From Desulfovibrio sp. TomC (GTDB taxonomy: Bacteria > Desulfobacterota > Desulfovibrionia > Desulfovibrionales > Desulfovibrionaceae): 64,000 nt of DNA. The stretch covers positions 62,001-126,000 of the forward strand of contig NZ_JSEH01000004.1 in NCBI RefSeq assembly GCF_000801335.2, read 5' to 3'. Below, piece after piece: positions 27,322-36,649 of this stretch. A program made the position numbers and the translations under genes. The first letter of the stretch is position 1; every line of letters starts with the position of its first letter. The notes under the pieces are model-generated. The model saw only the letters and a list, made by a program, of their open reading frames with translations, searched no databases and was not told where the DNA came from.

Positions 27322-27393
27322 GGTTGGTCGCAATTGGGCCGCCGTGCTCCCCGCGCTTCGCGGGGAGTGTCGGCGGCCCAATTGCGACCAACC
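27322..27393. repeat. Hairpin H3 of element copy 2
   Basis: Outer stem of 23 bp (27322-27344 with 27371-27393) and inner stem of 9 bp (27347-27355 with 27359-27367), separated by a small internal loop that is fully paired in copy 1. It has the same CTT apex as copy 1. Confidence 0.85.
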
Positions 27394-27611
27394 ATGCGGC
27401 ACAGCCGCCAAGCGTTTCCGCGCCCCACAGTCCTCCCAGACTGCCGCGTCCGCAACGGTCCCTTACCCCGGCCGCGCCCTGCGCCCCCATCCAGGGGGTC
27501 CGGGGGGGATGATCACCCCCGGTGGGTCCAGGGCAACGCCCTGGCAGGTCCAGGACAGCGTCCTGGCGGGGTCCGGGGCAGCGCCCCGGCTGCGTCCCGG
27601 CTCTTGCTCCC

Positions 27612-29048
27612 CTAAAAGAACATATCGCGGCGGCCGGCTTCGATGTCGTGCAGGCGTTCGATGGTCAGGTCGCGGATACCGTCTTTGGGGATGGTTTCCA
27701 GGGCTTCCTGGATGCGTTTTTCGCCCAGGGCTTTGGTTTCGGGGTCGGCGTAGTCGATCAGGTATTCCTTGAAGGTGAGCAGGGCGTTTGGCAGGCAGAC
27801 ATTTTGGATGGTGCCGTCTTTGGCCAGGCTCATGAAGCGGTCGCCGGTGCGGCCCTGGCGGTAGCAGGCGGTGCAGTAGCTGGGGATAAAACCGCGCTCA
27901 CACAGCATGCGGATGATTTCGTTGGGGGAGCGCTGGTCGCTGGGCTCGAACTGTTGGCCGTTATTGGTGTTGCTGGTGCCTTCGTGTTCCTCGTGGACTT
28001 TCTGGTAGCCGCCAACGCCGGTGCAGGAGCCGGCGCTGATCTGGGAGATGCCGCAGTCGATGAGCTCGTCGCGAAAATCCGAGTCTTCGCGGGTGGAGAG
28101 GATCATGCCGGTGTAAGGCACGGCTAGCCGGATGATGGCGATGATTTTTTTAAACGCCTCGTCCGGGACGAGATAGGGGAAGGTGTCGAGGTTGACGGCA
28201 CCGGCCGGGCGCATCCGGGGGACGGAGATGGTGTGTGGTCCGACGCCAAAGGTTTTTTCCAGGTGCTCGGCGTGCAGGAACATGGCGACGGTTTCGTATT
28301 TCCAGTCATAGAGGCCGTAGAGCACGCCGATGCCGACGTCGTCGATGCCGGCTTTCATGGCCCGGTCCATGGCGGTGGTGTGCCAGTTGTAGTCGTGTTT
28401 GGGGCCGGTCGGGTGCAGGGCGGCGTATTGGGGCCGGTTGTAGGTCTCCTGGAACAGGATATAGGTGCCGATTTCGGCGTCCTTGAGCTTCTTATAATCT
28501 TCGATAGTGGTGGCGGCGATATTGATATTGACGCGGCGGATGGAGCCGTTGCCGTCTTTGATGCTGTAGATGGCTTTGATGGCGTCGGTGACGTATTCGA
28601 TGGGACAGTTGAGCGGGTCTTCGCCGGCTTCCACGGCCAGGCGTTTGTGGCCGAGTGATTCGAGGATTTCCACTTCGCGCTTGATTTCGTCGGTGGTCAG
28701 ACGTTTGCGGAGCTGTTCCTTGTTGCTGCGTTTGTAGCCGCAGTAGACACAGTTGTTGATGCAGTGGCTGGAGATGTAAAGCGGCGCGAAAAGGACGATG
28801 CGTTTGCCGTAGATGGCTTCCTTGACCTTTTTGGCGGCGGCGAACATGGCGTCTAGAAGTTGCGGGTCCTTGACTTCGAGGAGCACGGCCACTTCTTCGG
28901 CGGACAGGCCTTTGTAGTCCAGGGCCTTGTTGATGATGCCGGCGACGGCCTGGGGATCGGAGGCCATGGTTTTGGCGGCGGCAAGCGCGGCGTGAATACG
29001 GTTGTCGTCGATGAACGCATCGGTTGTGCGCTGGGATTCGTCAATCAT
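27612..29048 (-). CDS. hydG: [FeFe]-hydrogenase H-cluster radical SAM maturase HydG
   Basis: A 478-residue radical SAM enzyme. The SAM-cluster motif is CINNCVYC (Cys96, Cys100, Cys103). The C-terminal auxiliary-cluster motif CTACYRQGRTG plus a further Cys in TIQNVCLPN near 395-420 distinguishes HydG from the related ThiH. HydG splits tyrosine to make the CO and cyanide ligands of the [FeFe] active site. It overlaps the TM1266-type gene by 8 bases and so is translated with it. No hydE, hydF or hydrogenase structural gene is in the window. Confidence 0.95.
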   Translation of the reverse strand: MIDESQRTTDAFIDDNRIHAALAAAKTMASDPQAVAGIINKALDYKGLSAEEVAVLLEVKDPQLLDAMFAAAKKVKEAIYGKRIVLFAPLYISSHCINNCVYCGYKRSNKEQLRKRLTTDEIKREVEILESLGHKRLAVEAGEDPLNCPIEYVTDAIKAIYSIKDGNGSIRRVNINIAATTIEDYKKLKDAEIGTYILFQETYNRPQYAALHPTGPKHDYNWHTTAMDRAMKAGIDDVGIGVLYGLYDWKYETVAMFLHAEHLEKTFGVGPHTISVPRMRPAGAVNLDTFPYLVPDEAFKKIIAIIRLAVPYTGMILSTREDSDFRDELIDCGISQISAGSCTGVGGYQKVHEEHEGTSNTNNGQQFEPSDQRSPNEIIRMLCERGFIPSYCTACYRQGRTGDRFMSLAKDGTIQNVCLPNALLTFKEYLIDYADPETKALGEKRIQEALETIPKDGIRDLTIERLHDIEAGRRDMFF

Positions 29049-29316
29049 GGTCGTCCTCCTTGCGAAGGGTTTTGCTGGTCAGGGCGGACTTGACGGTCAC
29101 GCCGGGGATGTTCCCGAGTCTGCCTGTAAGAGAACCGATCTCATCGGTTGTGCCCTCGATAATGAGCGACACCACGCCCACTTGGTATTCCGGCCGGGGG
29201 ATGCCCATGCGGCCGAGTACGATGTGCCCGTGGTCGCTGATGACGGCGTTGACCTTGTCGGAGACGTGTCTGGGATCGTCGATGACGATGCCGACCACGC
29301 CAAGGCGTCTGTTCAT
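29041..29316 (-). CDS. TM1266-type iron-only hydrogenase system regulator
   Basis: A 91-residue ACT-like protein (MNRRLGVVGIVIDDP start, VVSLIIEGTTDEIGSLTGRL core) of the family found next to hydE/hydF/hydG. It is thought to be a small ligand-binding regulator; the ligand is unknown. It overlaps hydG by 8 bases. Its ATG overlaps the stop of a 26-codon leader ORF (ATGA), with AAAGGAAA before it. Confidence 0.88.
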   Translation of the reverse strand: MNRRLGVVGIVIDDPRHVSDKVNAVISDHGHIVLGRMGIPRPEYQVGVVSLIIEGTTDEIGSLTGRLGNIPGVTVKSALTSKTLRKEDDHD

Positions 29317-29393
29317 GGGTGTTTCCTTTGGGCAATAAAAAACGTCTTGGTTTCCCGGCGGGAAAACAAGACGTGGTGGTGCAGCTTTGGCAT
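29313..29393 (-). CDS. Putative 26-residue leader peptide upstream of the hydG unit
   Basis: A short frame starting MPKLHHHVLFSRR and ending QRKHP. It covers the whole terminator hairpin (29337-29374) and ends in TGA overlapping the next ATG. Three consecutive His codons precede the hairpin. GAGG lies 8 bases upstream. Translation would open the hairpin, so it may control read-through. It is not experimentally known to me; the frame could be chance, but its exact fit argues otherwise. Confidence 0.45.
   Translation of the reverse strand: MPKLHHHVLFSRRETKTFFIAQRKHP
29337..29374 (-). terminator. Intrinsic terminator in the 5' leader of the hydG unit (attenuator)
   Basis: On the minus strand ACGTCTTGTTTTCCC pairs with GGGAAACCAAGACGT (15 positions, one mismatch, GCC loop), followed by TTTTT. 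It ends about 20 bases before the first regulator codon, so unregulated RNA polymerase would stop before the genes. Confidence 0.8.
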
Positions 29394-29495
29394 GGCATCA
29401 TCCTCGGCGCAGGGACGGCCCCTTGCCAGCAGATTGCGGTATGATTTTGTGCCTTCACGTCAGGACCGGGACGATCCCACCGTGGCAGCGCCTTG

Positions 29496-29524
29496 ACTAT
29501 GCGCGGGTTTTTCGCAATTGGCAA
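29496..29524 (-). promoter_or_regulatory. Candidate sigma-70 promoter for the hydG unit
   Basis: TTGCCA, 17-base spacer, CATAGT on the minus strand. Transcription would begin near 29488 and give a leader of about 170 bases with several G/C stems before the attenuator. Confidence 0.4.
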
Positions 29525-29754
29525 GTGCTACTAATTATTTTTTCGTAATACTTCTATTTCTGACCAAAACGCTTCCAATGGGGGGGTGGCGTTCCGGCAC
29601 AGTGGTTGCGACGGGGGAAGGTGCGGGTCAGGTGGACGGGCGGAGTGCGTTAAAAATCTGTTGCTTCGTCGCAAAAACGGGTTGGAATGGTTGATCGGTG
29701 CATTGTTTTTGTTCGCTGGAAGTGCTAGAAGAAGTCGTTCTGCTGTGTCTTAAA

Positions 29755-31890
29755 ATGGAAGACGGAACAGATATATTCATGAATTATACATACACTAACG
29801 ATAATAAAAATTCTGTACAGCCCGCCATCCCGGAAAGTCTGGATGATGCCTTGGCGTATATCGGTGTGCTTGAAGCCAGGCTTGCCGATCAATCCAAAAC
29901 AAAAGATGCAGTGGCCGTGACAAGAGACGGTCTGCTCTTTTTATTGAATTGCGTCAGTGATGCGCTCTTTTTTATTGATCCGGCTGATGGACGCATCCGA
30001 GAAGTCAGTCAGGCGGCCTGCAGTCTCATGGGGCATCCACGCGAGAGACTTGTCGGGCGCTGGCATACGGAGTTGCATCCTGAAGAAGAGCGGGACTTGT
30101 GCCTGGCCCAGTTTTATGAGTGCGTCCGCGCTGCCCGGGAGGGGAACCCCTGCCGGTCACTGCCGGTCACGGTGTTGCGGGCCGACGGCAGTCGCATCAC
30201 CTGTCGGGTAGTGGTCATGATGGTGGCTTTTGAAGGCGAACGTCTGGCCTGCTGCGTGTTCAACAGCCCGGCCATCCACGGACTGATGGGCAGCGGGCTG
30301 CAGGAGAGCGAGGCCTATTTCGCCCAGTCCCTGCCCCACACCGGGGACGGGGCCTGGAGTTGGAACCTGGACACCGGGAACGTGTACCTGTCGCGACAGT
30401 GGCGGGAGCTCTTGGGCTATGGGGCCGACGATGCCCCCAGTACGTCCGAGGCCTGCAACGATCTGCTGCATCCCGATGATCGCGAGGCGGTGCTTGGTGT
30501 TATTGCTGACTGCGCCAGGGGTGTTGTGCCTTCGTTTTCCCTGGAATACCGGCTGCGTCGCCAGGATGGCTCCTATTGCTGGGTGCATGGCCGGGGGGCG
30601 TCGGTGCGCGACGCGGCCGGGCGGGTGACACTCCTGGCCGGAGCCACGACGGACATCACCGGGCGCAAGGAGGCCGAGCTGGCCCTGGCCGAGGCCCGGG
30701 ACGCCGCCATGGCCGCCAACCGGGCCAAGAGCGAGTTCGTGGCCAGCATGAGCCATGAAATCCGCACCCCCATGAACATCATCCTCGGCATGGCCGAGAT
30801 GCTGACCGAAACGCCGATTTCCCCGGTACAGCGGCACTATCTCAATGCCATCCAAAGTTCGGGGCGGATGCTGTCCTCGCTGCTTGGCGACATCCTGGAT
30901 TTTTCCCAGATCGAGGCCAACCGCCTGACGCTTTGCAGCCAGCCATTTGCTCCGGCGGCCCTTGTTCGTGACGTCTGCGGCCTCATGCGCATCCCGGCTG
31001 GGAACAAGGGCCTGGAACTGGTTGTGGAACTGGCTCCGGAGCTGCCGACGAGCCTAAACAACGATCCGGACCGGGTGCGCCAGGTGCTGGTCAATCTCCT
31101 GTGGAACGCGGTCAAGTTCACGACCGTCGGCCGGATTACCGTTGCGGCGGGGGTGTGGGCTGATGCCGCCGGCCGGGAATGGGTGCGGTTTTGTGTGCGC
31201 GATACCGGGGCGGGCATTGCCCCGGAGGCGTTTGAGCGGATTTTTGTCCCGTTTACCCAGGCCGACAGTACGGTCCACTCACGCCATGCCGGCACCGGTC
31301 TCGGGCTGTCCATCAGCAAACGGCTGGTCGAGCTGATGGGGGGGGCGATCCGGGTGGAGAGTGTCCTGGGGGCAGGTTCATGTTTCTCCTTCGTATTGCC
31401 GGCGCAAGCGGTCGGCAGTCAAAACGTGCCGCTGCCGGAGAATGGGAACGGAGGGGTACAGCCGGAGACGACCATGGCAACAGCACGATCCAACAGGAAC
31501 TGGCGACTGCTTCTGGTGGAAGATTCCGAATCAAACCAGGAACTCATCAAGCTTTTTTTGGAAAGCGAACCTGTGGAGATCGTCTGGGCCAGAAACGGCT
31601 GGGAAGCGGTGGCTGCCGTCAGTGAGGCCGAGACCTCCTTTGACGTCATCCTCATGGATGTGGAGATGCCGGTGATGGACGGGATTGAGGCAACCCGGTC
31701 GATTCGCAGCCTGGAGGGCCAACGGCAACAGGCCCCGACGCCCATCGTGCTCCTGACCGCCCACGCGGTCTATGAGTTCGAGGCCAAGGGGCAGCAGGCC
31801 GGCTGCAATGGTTTTTTGACCAAGCCCATCCGCAAGGCGCATCTGCTTGATCATCTGCGAGGCCTGCTGGGTCCCGGTGCGTCGGACTGA
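29755..31890 (+). CDS. Hybrid sensor histidine kinase with two PAS domains and a receiver
   Basis: About 711 residues, cytoplasmic, no membrane span. Two PAS domains come first; the second has the PAC segment [16 protein letters not shown]. HisKA follows with the phospho-His in [15 protein letters not shown], then HATPase ([26 protein letters not shown]), then a C-terminal receiver with Asp in [13 protein letters not shown]. The start is uncertain: ATG 29755 or 29779, or GTG 29698, and none has a strong ribosome site. The first codons are AT-rich. It is divergent from the hydG unit and ends at a bidirectional terminator. The signal and partner are unknown. Confidence 0.9.
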   Translation: MEDGTDIFMNYTYTNDNKNSVQPAIPESLDDALAYIGVLEARLADQSKTKDAVAVTRDGLLFLLNCVSDALFFIDPADGRIREVSQAACSLMGHPRERLVGRWHTELHPEEERDLCLAQFYECVRAAREGNPCRSLPVTVLRADGSRITCRVVVMMVAFEGERLACCVFNSPAIHGLMGSGLQESEAYFAQSLPHTGDGAWSWNLDTGNVYLSRQWRELLGYGADDAPSTSEACNDLLHPDDREAVLGVIADCARGVVPSFSLEYRLRRQDGSYCWVHGRGASVRDAAGRVTLLAGATTDITGRKEAELALAEARDAAMAANRAKSEFVASMSHEIRTPMNIILGMAEMLTETPISPVQRHYLNAIQSSGRMLSSLLGDILDFSQIEANRLTLCSQPFAPAALVRDVCGLMRIPAGNKGLELVVELAPELPTSLNNDPDRVRQVLVNLLWNAVKFTTVGRITVAAGVWADAAGREWVRFCVRDTGAGIAPEAFERIFVPFTQADSTVHSRHAGTGLGLSISKRLVELMGGAIRVESVLGAGSCFSFVLPAQAVGSQNVPLPENGNGGVQPETTMATARSNRNWRLLLVEDSESNQELIKLFLESEPVEIVWARNGWEAVAAVSEAETSFDVILMDVEMPVMDGIEATRSIRSLEGQRQQAPTPIVLLTAHAVYEFEAKGQQAGCNGFLTKPIRKAHLLDHLRGLLGPGASD

Positions 31891-31914
31891 CCAGGGCGGC
31901 CGGGACAGCACAGG

Positions 31915-31950
31915 AAAACGGCCGGGACACTGCCATGTCCCGGCCGTTTT
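31915..31950. terminator. Bidirectional terminator
   Basis: A perfect 15 bp stem (AAAACGGCCGGGACA / TGTCCCGGCCGTTTT) with a 6-base loop and A/T tails on both sides, between the convergent hybrid kinase and CstA genes. Confidence 0.92.
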
Positions 31951-31970
31951 GCGTGCCAAGGCCCGGCCGG

Positions 31971-33782
31971 TTATTCCGGCACCACCTCCAGCACCGGTTC
32001 GCCGTAGGTGTCGGGAACCGTGCCCTTGATGGCGAGCAGGCTCATCCAACGGCGCAGCGTGCCGACGATGACGATGGCAATGAGCACCAGGACGATGACC
32101 GCCAGGGTGGCCAGCAGGTAGAGCCCCTTGGGCAGGTAATTGTTGACGATTTGCAGGTAGCCGGCCCAGACGGTGATGACGACCATGGCCAGTCCCGGCA
32201 CGGCCGTCATCCAGGCGTAGCGGGCCTTGCCCATGCGGATGATCATGGTGGTGCCGATTAAAAGGCCCACGGCGGCCAGCAACTGGTTGGACATGCCAAA
32301 CAGCGGCCAGATGGTGGAGATGTCGCCGGTGTAGACCAGATAGCCCCACATGAAGGTGAAGATGGCCGAGGTCGAGAGGATGCCGGGCATCCAGTGCTTC
32401 TCCTGGAACTTGGGGATCACCTGGCCGATCATCTCCTGGAGGAAGAACCGGCCCACCCGGGTGCCCGTGTCCACGGCCGTCAGGATAAAGACGGCCTCGA
32501 ACATGATGGCGAAGTGGTACCAGTAATCCATCAGATGGCTCATGATGGGCACGGAGGAGAAGATGTGGGCCATACCGACGGCCAGGGACACGGCTCCGCC
32601 CGGGCGGCCGGTGATATTCTCGCCCACAGCCTGGGACAGTCTGGCCAGATCGACGGTGGTCATGCCGAGCGTGGCGAACACCTCGGGCTTGGTGTTAATG
32701 GCGAAGTAGTCGGCCGGCATCAGCACGCAGGCGGCAATAAGCGCCATGATGGCCACAAAGCCTTCCATGAGCATGGCCCCGAAGCCGACAAACAGCAGAT
32801 TGCGCTCATTGTCGAGCATCTTGGGCGTGGTGCCTGTGCCGATGATGGCGTGGAAGCCCGAAAGCGCGCCGCAGGCGATGGTGATAAACAGGAAGGGAAA
32901 GACCGCGCCGGGGATGATGGGGCCGCCGCCATGGGCGAACTTGGTCAGGGCCGGCATTTGCAGATCCGGATGGACCCAGAAGATGCCGATGGCCAGCATG
33001 GCGATGGTGCCGATCTTCAAATACGTCGAAAGATAGTCGCGCGGACACAGGAGCAGCCACACCGGCAGCACCGAGGCCACGAAACCGTAGATCGGCAGGG
33101 TGAGGGCAATGGCCGGACGCGGCATGGTGAACAGCGGCCCCCAGGTGGGGCTGGCGGCCACGTGCGGTCCGATCAGGATGGCCACGGCGAGAAGCCCCAC
33201 GCCAATGAGCGATGCGCCCAACACGTCGCCGTCGCGCCACTTGTGGAGATACACGCCCATAATGAGCGCGATGGGGATGGTGGCAAAGACGGTAAACGTG
33301 CCCCAGGCGCTGTCGTGCATGGCGTTGACCACGGCAATGGACAGGCCGGCCAGGGTCAGGACGAGGATGAACAACACGGCCACGCCGGCCACGCGCCCGG
33401 TGTGCTTGTCGATTTCCTGGGTGGCGATGTAGGCCAGGGACCGGCCCTTGTGGCGCACCGAGGCGAAAAGGACCACCGTGTCGTGGACGCAGCCGGCCAT
33501 GACGCAGCCGACGAGAATCCAAAGCGCCCCCGGCATATAGCCGAACTGGGCGGCCAAGACCGGTCCGAGCAGGGGGCCGGCGGCGGCAATGGCCGCGAAA
33601 TGGTGGCCGAAAAGGACATACTTGTCGGTCTTCACATAATCGTGCCCGTCCGCCATCTTCACCGCCGGGGTCAGGCGCGCTTCGCTGGCGCCCAGCACCT
33701 TTTGGGTGAAAAAGAGTCCGTAAAAACGGTAGCCGATGGCGAAGATGCACAGGGCGGCGAAGACCAGGGTCAGGGCATTCAT
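31971..33782 (-). CDS. cstA: CstA/BtsT-type carbon (pyruvate/peptide) transporter
   Basis: A 603-residue inner-membrane protein with many spans and the family signatures YVLFGHHFAAIAAAGPLLGP, SLAYIATQEI and SGFHAIIGTGTTPK. E. coli CstA and BtsT are about 700 residues, so this is the shorter form. The ATG at 33782 has GGGAGGCTGGC before it. It is the last gene of a likely lytTR-lytS-cstA unit. In enterobacteria the BtsSR and YpdAB LytS/LytTR systems respond to pyruvate and switch on such transporters. Pyruvate uptake or release is therefore the leading guess, and would fit a lactate-oxidising sulfate reducer. Confidence 0.92.
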   Translation of the reverse strand: MNALTLVFAALCIFAIGYRFYGLFFTQKVLGASEARLTPAVKMADGHDYVKTDKYVLFGHHFAAIAAAGPLLGPVLAAQFGYMPGALWILVGCVMAGCVHDTVVLFASVRHKGRSLAYIATQEIDKHTGRVAGVAVLFILVLTLAGLSIAVVNAMHDSAWGTFTVFATIPIALIMGVYLHKWRDGDVLGASLIGVGLLAVAILIGPHVAASPTWGPLFTMPRPAIALTLPIYGFVASVLPVWLLLCPRDYLSTYLKIGTIAMLAIGIFWVHPDLQMPALTKFAHGGGPIIPGAVFPFLFITIACGALSGFHAIIGTGTTPKMLDNERNLLFVGFGAMLMEGFVAIMALIAACVLMPADYFAINTKPEVFATLGMTTVDLARLSQAVGENITGRPGGAVSLAVGMAHIFSSVPIMSHLMDYWYHFAIMFEAVFILTAVDTGTRVGRFFLQEMIGQVIPKFQEKHWMPGILSTSAIFTFMWGYLVYTGDISTIWPLFGMSNQLLAAVGLLIGTTMIIRMGKARYAWMTAVPGLAMVVITVWAGYLQIVNNYLPKGLYLLATLAVIVLVLIAIVIVGTLRRWMSLLAIKGTVPDTYGEPVLEVVPE

Positions 33783-33916
33783 GCCAGCCTCCCGTGTTTG
33801 GGGTCCCGGCAGTCCGGGACGCCTGTTATCGATGTTGGCCCTGCTGTGGCACGGGAGGACGGCCGCGACAAGACGGCTGGCGTCAAAGGGATAATCGCGG
33901 GGCTGAAACGGCGTTT

Positions 33917-35812
33917 TTACGACGTGGATGCCGCCGCGGTCCGGGCTTCCCGGGCAGTCTGGGTGGGTTGCGTCGCCTGGACCGGCTGGGCCGCCTGGGC
34001 CGTTTCGGTCGCTTGGGCCGGCCGGCTGGTCCGGGAGGGCTGGATCATCTGGGTAGGCCGGGCTGCATCGGCGGCCTGCCCGGGCTGGGGCGGAGCGGCC
34101 GGGGGCACGCGAAAGGCGATGCGCACGCCCTGGCCCGGGGCGCTGTCGATGTGCATGGCATAGTCCTGGCCAAACAGCTGCACCAGCCGCTGGTTGGAAT
34201 TGCGTGCGCCAACACCCTCGCACAGGGATTCCGGGGCGGTCGGCGACAGGATACAGCCGGTGGTTTCCTGGTCCATGCCCAGGCCGTCGTCTGCCACCAC
34301 CACCTCCAGGTGCCCGTCACTGCAACGGGCCGTCACGCACACCTGTCCGCCCTCGGGCCGGGCTTGCAGGCCGTGGCGCACGCTGTTTTCCACCAAGGGC
34401 TGGATGAGCAGCGGCGGGATCAGCCAGTCCTCGCAGCCCGGCTCCACGTCGATAACGCTCACGATGCGCTCGCCGAACCGGGCCTGTTCGATGGCCAGAT
34501 AGGAACGGACCTGTTCCATTTCTTCCGACAAACGCACAAGCCCCCGGGAACTGTCCAGGTTGCGGCGCATGTAGCGGGCCAGATCAAGGAGCAGTTCCCG
34601 GGCCTGCCCTGGGGCGGTGCGGCAAAAGGACGCGATGGTATTGAGCGAATTAAACAGGAAATGCGGGTTGATCTGGGCTTGCAGGCGGCGGATTTCGGCA
34701 TGGGCCAGGAGCTGGTTTTTGATGCCGATGTCTTCCAGTTCGAGCTGGGTGGAAAAGAGGTCGGCCAGGCCCTTGGCCAGCTCAAAAAGCGGCTGATCGA
34801 GCGGCCGGGCCTTGGTGCCGTAGAGTTTGAGGCAGCCGCGAATGGCCACCCCCTTGCGCAGCGGCACGATAATGGCCTCGCGCAGCGGACAATCGGTTTT
34901 GGCGCAGCCGATGCTTTCGCGGTCACGCAAAAAAAGCGCCATGCCGCTTTCAAAGGAGCGCCGCGTGGCCAGGGTGCGCCAGGGCGCGCCGGACAGGTGG
35001 TGGTCTTCCCCGGCTCCGACATGGGCCAGGATGGTGCGGTCGCCGGTGATGGCCACGGCGGCCACGCCGGTTTCGGCCTGGATGATGGCCGCAGTGGCCC
35101 GGGCCGACTCCGGGGTCAGGCCGCCTCGCAGATGGGGCACGGTCTGGCTGGCGATGGACAGGATGCGCCGGGCTTCGGTCGAGTCCTGGTGTTCGCGCAG
35201 ATTGCGTTGCAACCGCAGCGCCCGCACGAAGATGGCCGCGCCCATGGCGTTTATGACGATCATGGGCGCGCCGATGACCTGGACCAGGGCCAGGGCCTCG
35301 TCAAAGGGCCGCGACAGGGCCAGCACCAGCCCCATGTGGACGGTCTCGCCGACCAGGCCCAGGGCCATGGCCACGCCCCAATCAAGGGATTGGCCCGGGA
35401 AGCGTCGGGCGATAAGCCCGGCCACGGTCCCTTCCAGGAAGGTGGCCAGGGCGCAGGGCAGGGCGCTGAACCCGGCGATGTCGATGAGATAGCGGTGGCC
35501 GCCGGCAATGAGTCCGGCCCCGATGCCGACCACCGGACCGCCGAACAGCCCGGCCGTAATGACGCCCATGGCTCGCAGGTTGGCGTAGGAATGAAAGACC
35601 GAGTTGCCGGTATAGGTGCCAAGAATGCCGAAGACGCCAAAGAGGATGGTGACGGCCACCGTGGTCCAGATCGGGCGCTTTTGCCCCAGGCCCATGCGCT
35701 CGAACGGGGCCATGGTCATGATGGCGAAGCCGCCGGCCAAAAGCAGCCCGAACCGTTGGGACAGGTGGAGAAACAGTCCCGGCACCTCGGGAACGAGGAT
35801 ATCCAGATGCAT
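33917..35812 (-). CDS. LytS-type membrane sensor histidine kinase
   Basis: A 631-residue kinase. The N-terminal 5TM-5TMR_LYT membrane domain spans about 1-185, followed by a GAF-like domain (about 215-345) that includes a cysteine pair (CAKTDC), a His_kinase domain with NPHFLFNSLNTI starting at 382, and an HATPase domain (ENSVRHGLQA, VADDGLGMD). The last 60 residues are a low-complexity Pro/Ala/Gln/Thr tail not seen in typical LytS. GGAGG lies before the ATG, 8 bases after the response regulator stop. It probably senses pyruvate or a related metabolite for cstA control. Confidence 0.92.
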   Translation of the reverse strand: MHLDILVPEVPGLFLHLSQRFGLLLAGGFAIMTMAPFERMGLGQKRPIWTTVAVTILFGVFGILGTYTGNSVFHSYANLRAMGVITAGLFGGPVVGIGAGLIAGGHRYLIDIAGFSALPCALATFLEGTVAGLIARRFPGQSLDWGVAMALGLVGETVHMGLVLALSRPFDEALALVQVIGAPMIVINAMGAAIFVRALRLQRNLREHQDSTEARRILSIASQTVPHLRGGLTPESARATAAIIQAETGVAAVAITGDRTILAHVGAGEDHHLSGAPWRTLATRRSFESGMALFLRDRESIGCAKTDCPLREAIIVPLRKGVAIRGCLKLYGTKARPLDQPLFELAKGLADLFSTQLELEDIGIKNQLLAHAEIRRLQAQINPHFLFNSLNTIASFCRTAPGQARELLLDLARYMRRNLDSSRGLVRLSEEMEQVRSYLAIEQARFGERIVSVIDVEPGCEDWLIPPLLIQPLVENSVRHGLQARPEGGQVCVTARCSDGHLEVVVADDGLGMDQETTGCILSPTAPESLCEGVGARNSNQRLVQLFGQDYAMHIDSAPGQGVRIAFRVPPAAPPQPGQAADAARPTQMIQPSRTSRPAQATETAQAAQPVQATQPTQTAREARTAAASTS

Positions 35813-35820
35813 GCGGCCTC

Positions 35821-36588
35821 CTACAGTCCGAGGCGTTCCTTGAATTCGCGCACCCGGTTGCGACTGACCGTCACCTCGGTGCGGGCCGGATCGTTCATAA
35901 CGAGCAGATATTTGCCGCCGACCCAGGGCGAAAGTTCGGCAATGCGTTCCAGGTTGACCAGCACGGCCCGGTTGGCCCGGAAAAAGGGCTGGCCGGCGAG
36001 GCGCTCCTCGGCTTTGGTCAAGGTCGGCAGGCCATGGCAGGGATAGCGGCCGTGGTCGGTCAGCGCCCCCACATCGCGGTCGTCGGCCTCAAGGAGCACC
36101 ACCTCGCCGGCCGGGAGCAGGGCGATGCGGCCCTGGCGCTCCACGGCAAGGCGGGCCAGCGCCCCGCCCCGGCCAAGGCCGGCCAGGAGCGACCCCAGGG
36201 CGTCGGTCAGGCCGCTTCGCCCTTCGGCCAGCCGCCGGCGGACCCGGGCCAGGCTGACGGCCAGGCGTTCGGCCGACACGGGTTTGAGCAGGTAATCCAC
36301 GGCGTTTTGTTCAAAAGCGGCAATGGCATACTGGTCAAAGGCGGTGACGAAAATGAACAGGGGCACATGGGGCAGGCCGGCCGCCTCGGCCAGCACGTCG
36401 AAACCGTCGCGGCCGGGCATCCGGATGTCGAGAAAAACGAGGTCCGGGCGGGACACGGCAATGGCGGCCAGGGCCGCGTCGGCTCCGTCGGCCTCGCCGA
36501 CTTCAATGTCGGGATGCTGGCCAAGCAGATAGGCCAGCTCGTCGCGGGCCGGTTTCTCGTCGTCAACGATGAGAGCTCGGATAAGCAT
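35821..36588 (-). CDS. LytTR-family response regulator
   Basis: A 255-residue protein: receiver domain (ALIVDDEKPARDELAYLL, phospho-Asp in LVFLDIRMPGRDG) and a C-terminal LytTR DNA-binding domain with FFRANRAVLVNLERI. The start ATG is at 36588, where the receiver begins; the frame is open upstream through a dispersed repeat. lytS follows 8 bases after the stop, then cstA. It should bind direct repeats upstream of its targets; the 134-base gap before cstA is the obvious place to look. Confidence 0.93.
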   Translation of the reverse strand: MLIRALIVDDEKPARDELAYLLGQHPDIEVGEADGADAALAAIAVSRPDLVFLDIRMPGRDGFDVLAEAAGLPHVPLFIFVTAFDQYAIAAFEQNAVDYLLKPVSAERLAVSLARVRRRLAEGRSGLTDALGSLLAGLGRGGALARLAVERQGRIALLPAGEVVLLEADDRDVGALTDHGRYPCHGLPTLTKAEERLAGQPFFRANRAVLVNLERIAELSPWVGGKYLLVMNDPARTEVTVSRNRVREFKERLGL

Positions 36589-36649
36589 GCCAAAGCCTAG
36601 CGCCGGGCCGCTTTCCTGTCCAGGGGGCAGAGTGGGGAAGAGAAAGAGG

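Larger units (their letters stand above)
27009..27607. repeat. Large multi-hairpin element, copy 2
   Basis: The same order of parts as 22081-22790, again between two convergent genes (hypothetical membrane protein on plus, hydG on minus). The spacer between H2 and H3 is only about 60 bases here against about 180 in copy 1. Flanking palindrome modules and right-end repeats are nearly identical, while hairpin arms have diverged in a paired way. Confidence 0.85.

Noticed and set aside
22081-27607. CRISPR array or insertion sequence in the repeat-rich gaps
   Set aside because: The repeats are inverted hairpins rather than evenly spaced direct repeats. No transposase frame or terminal target duplication is visible.
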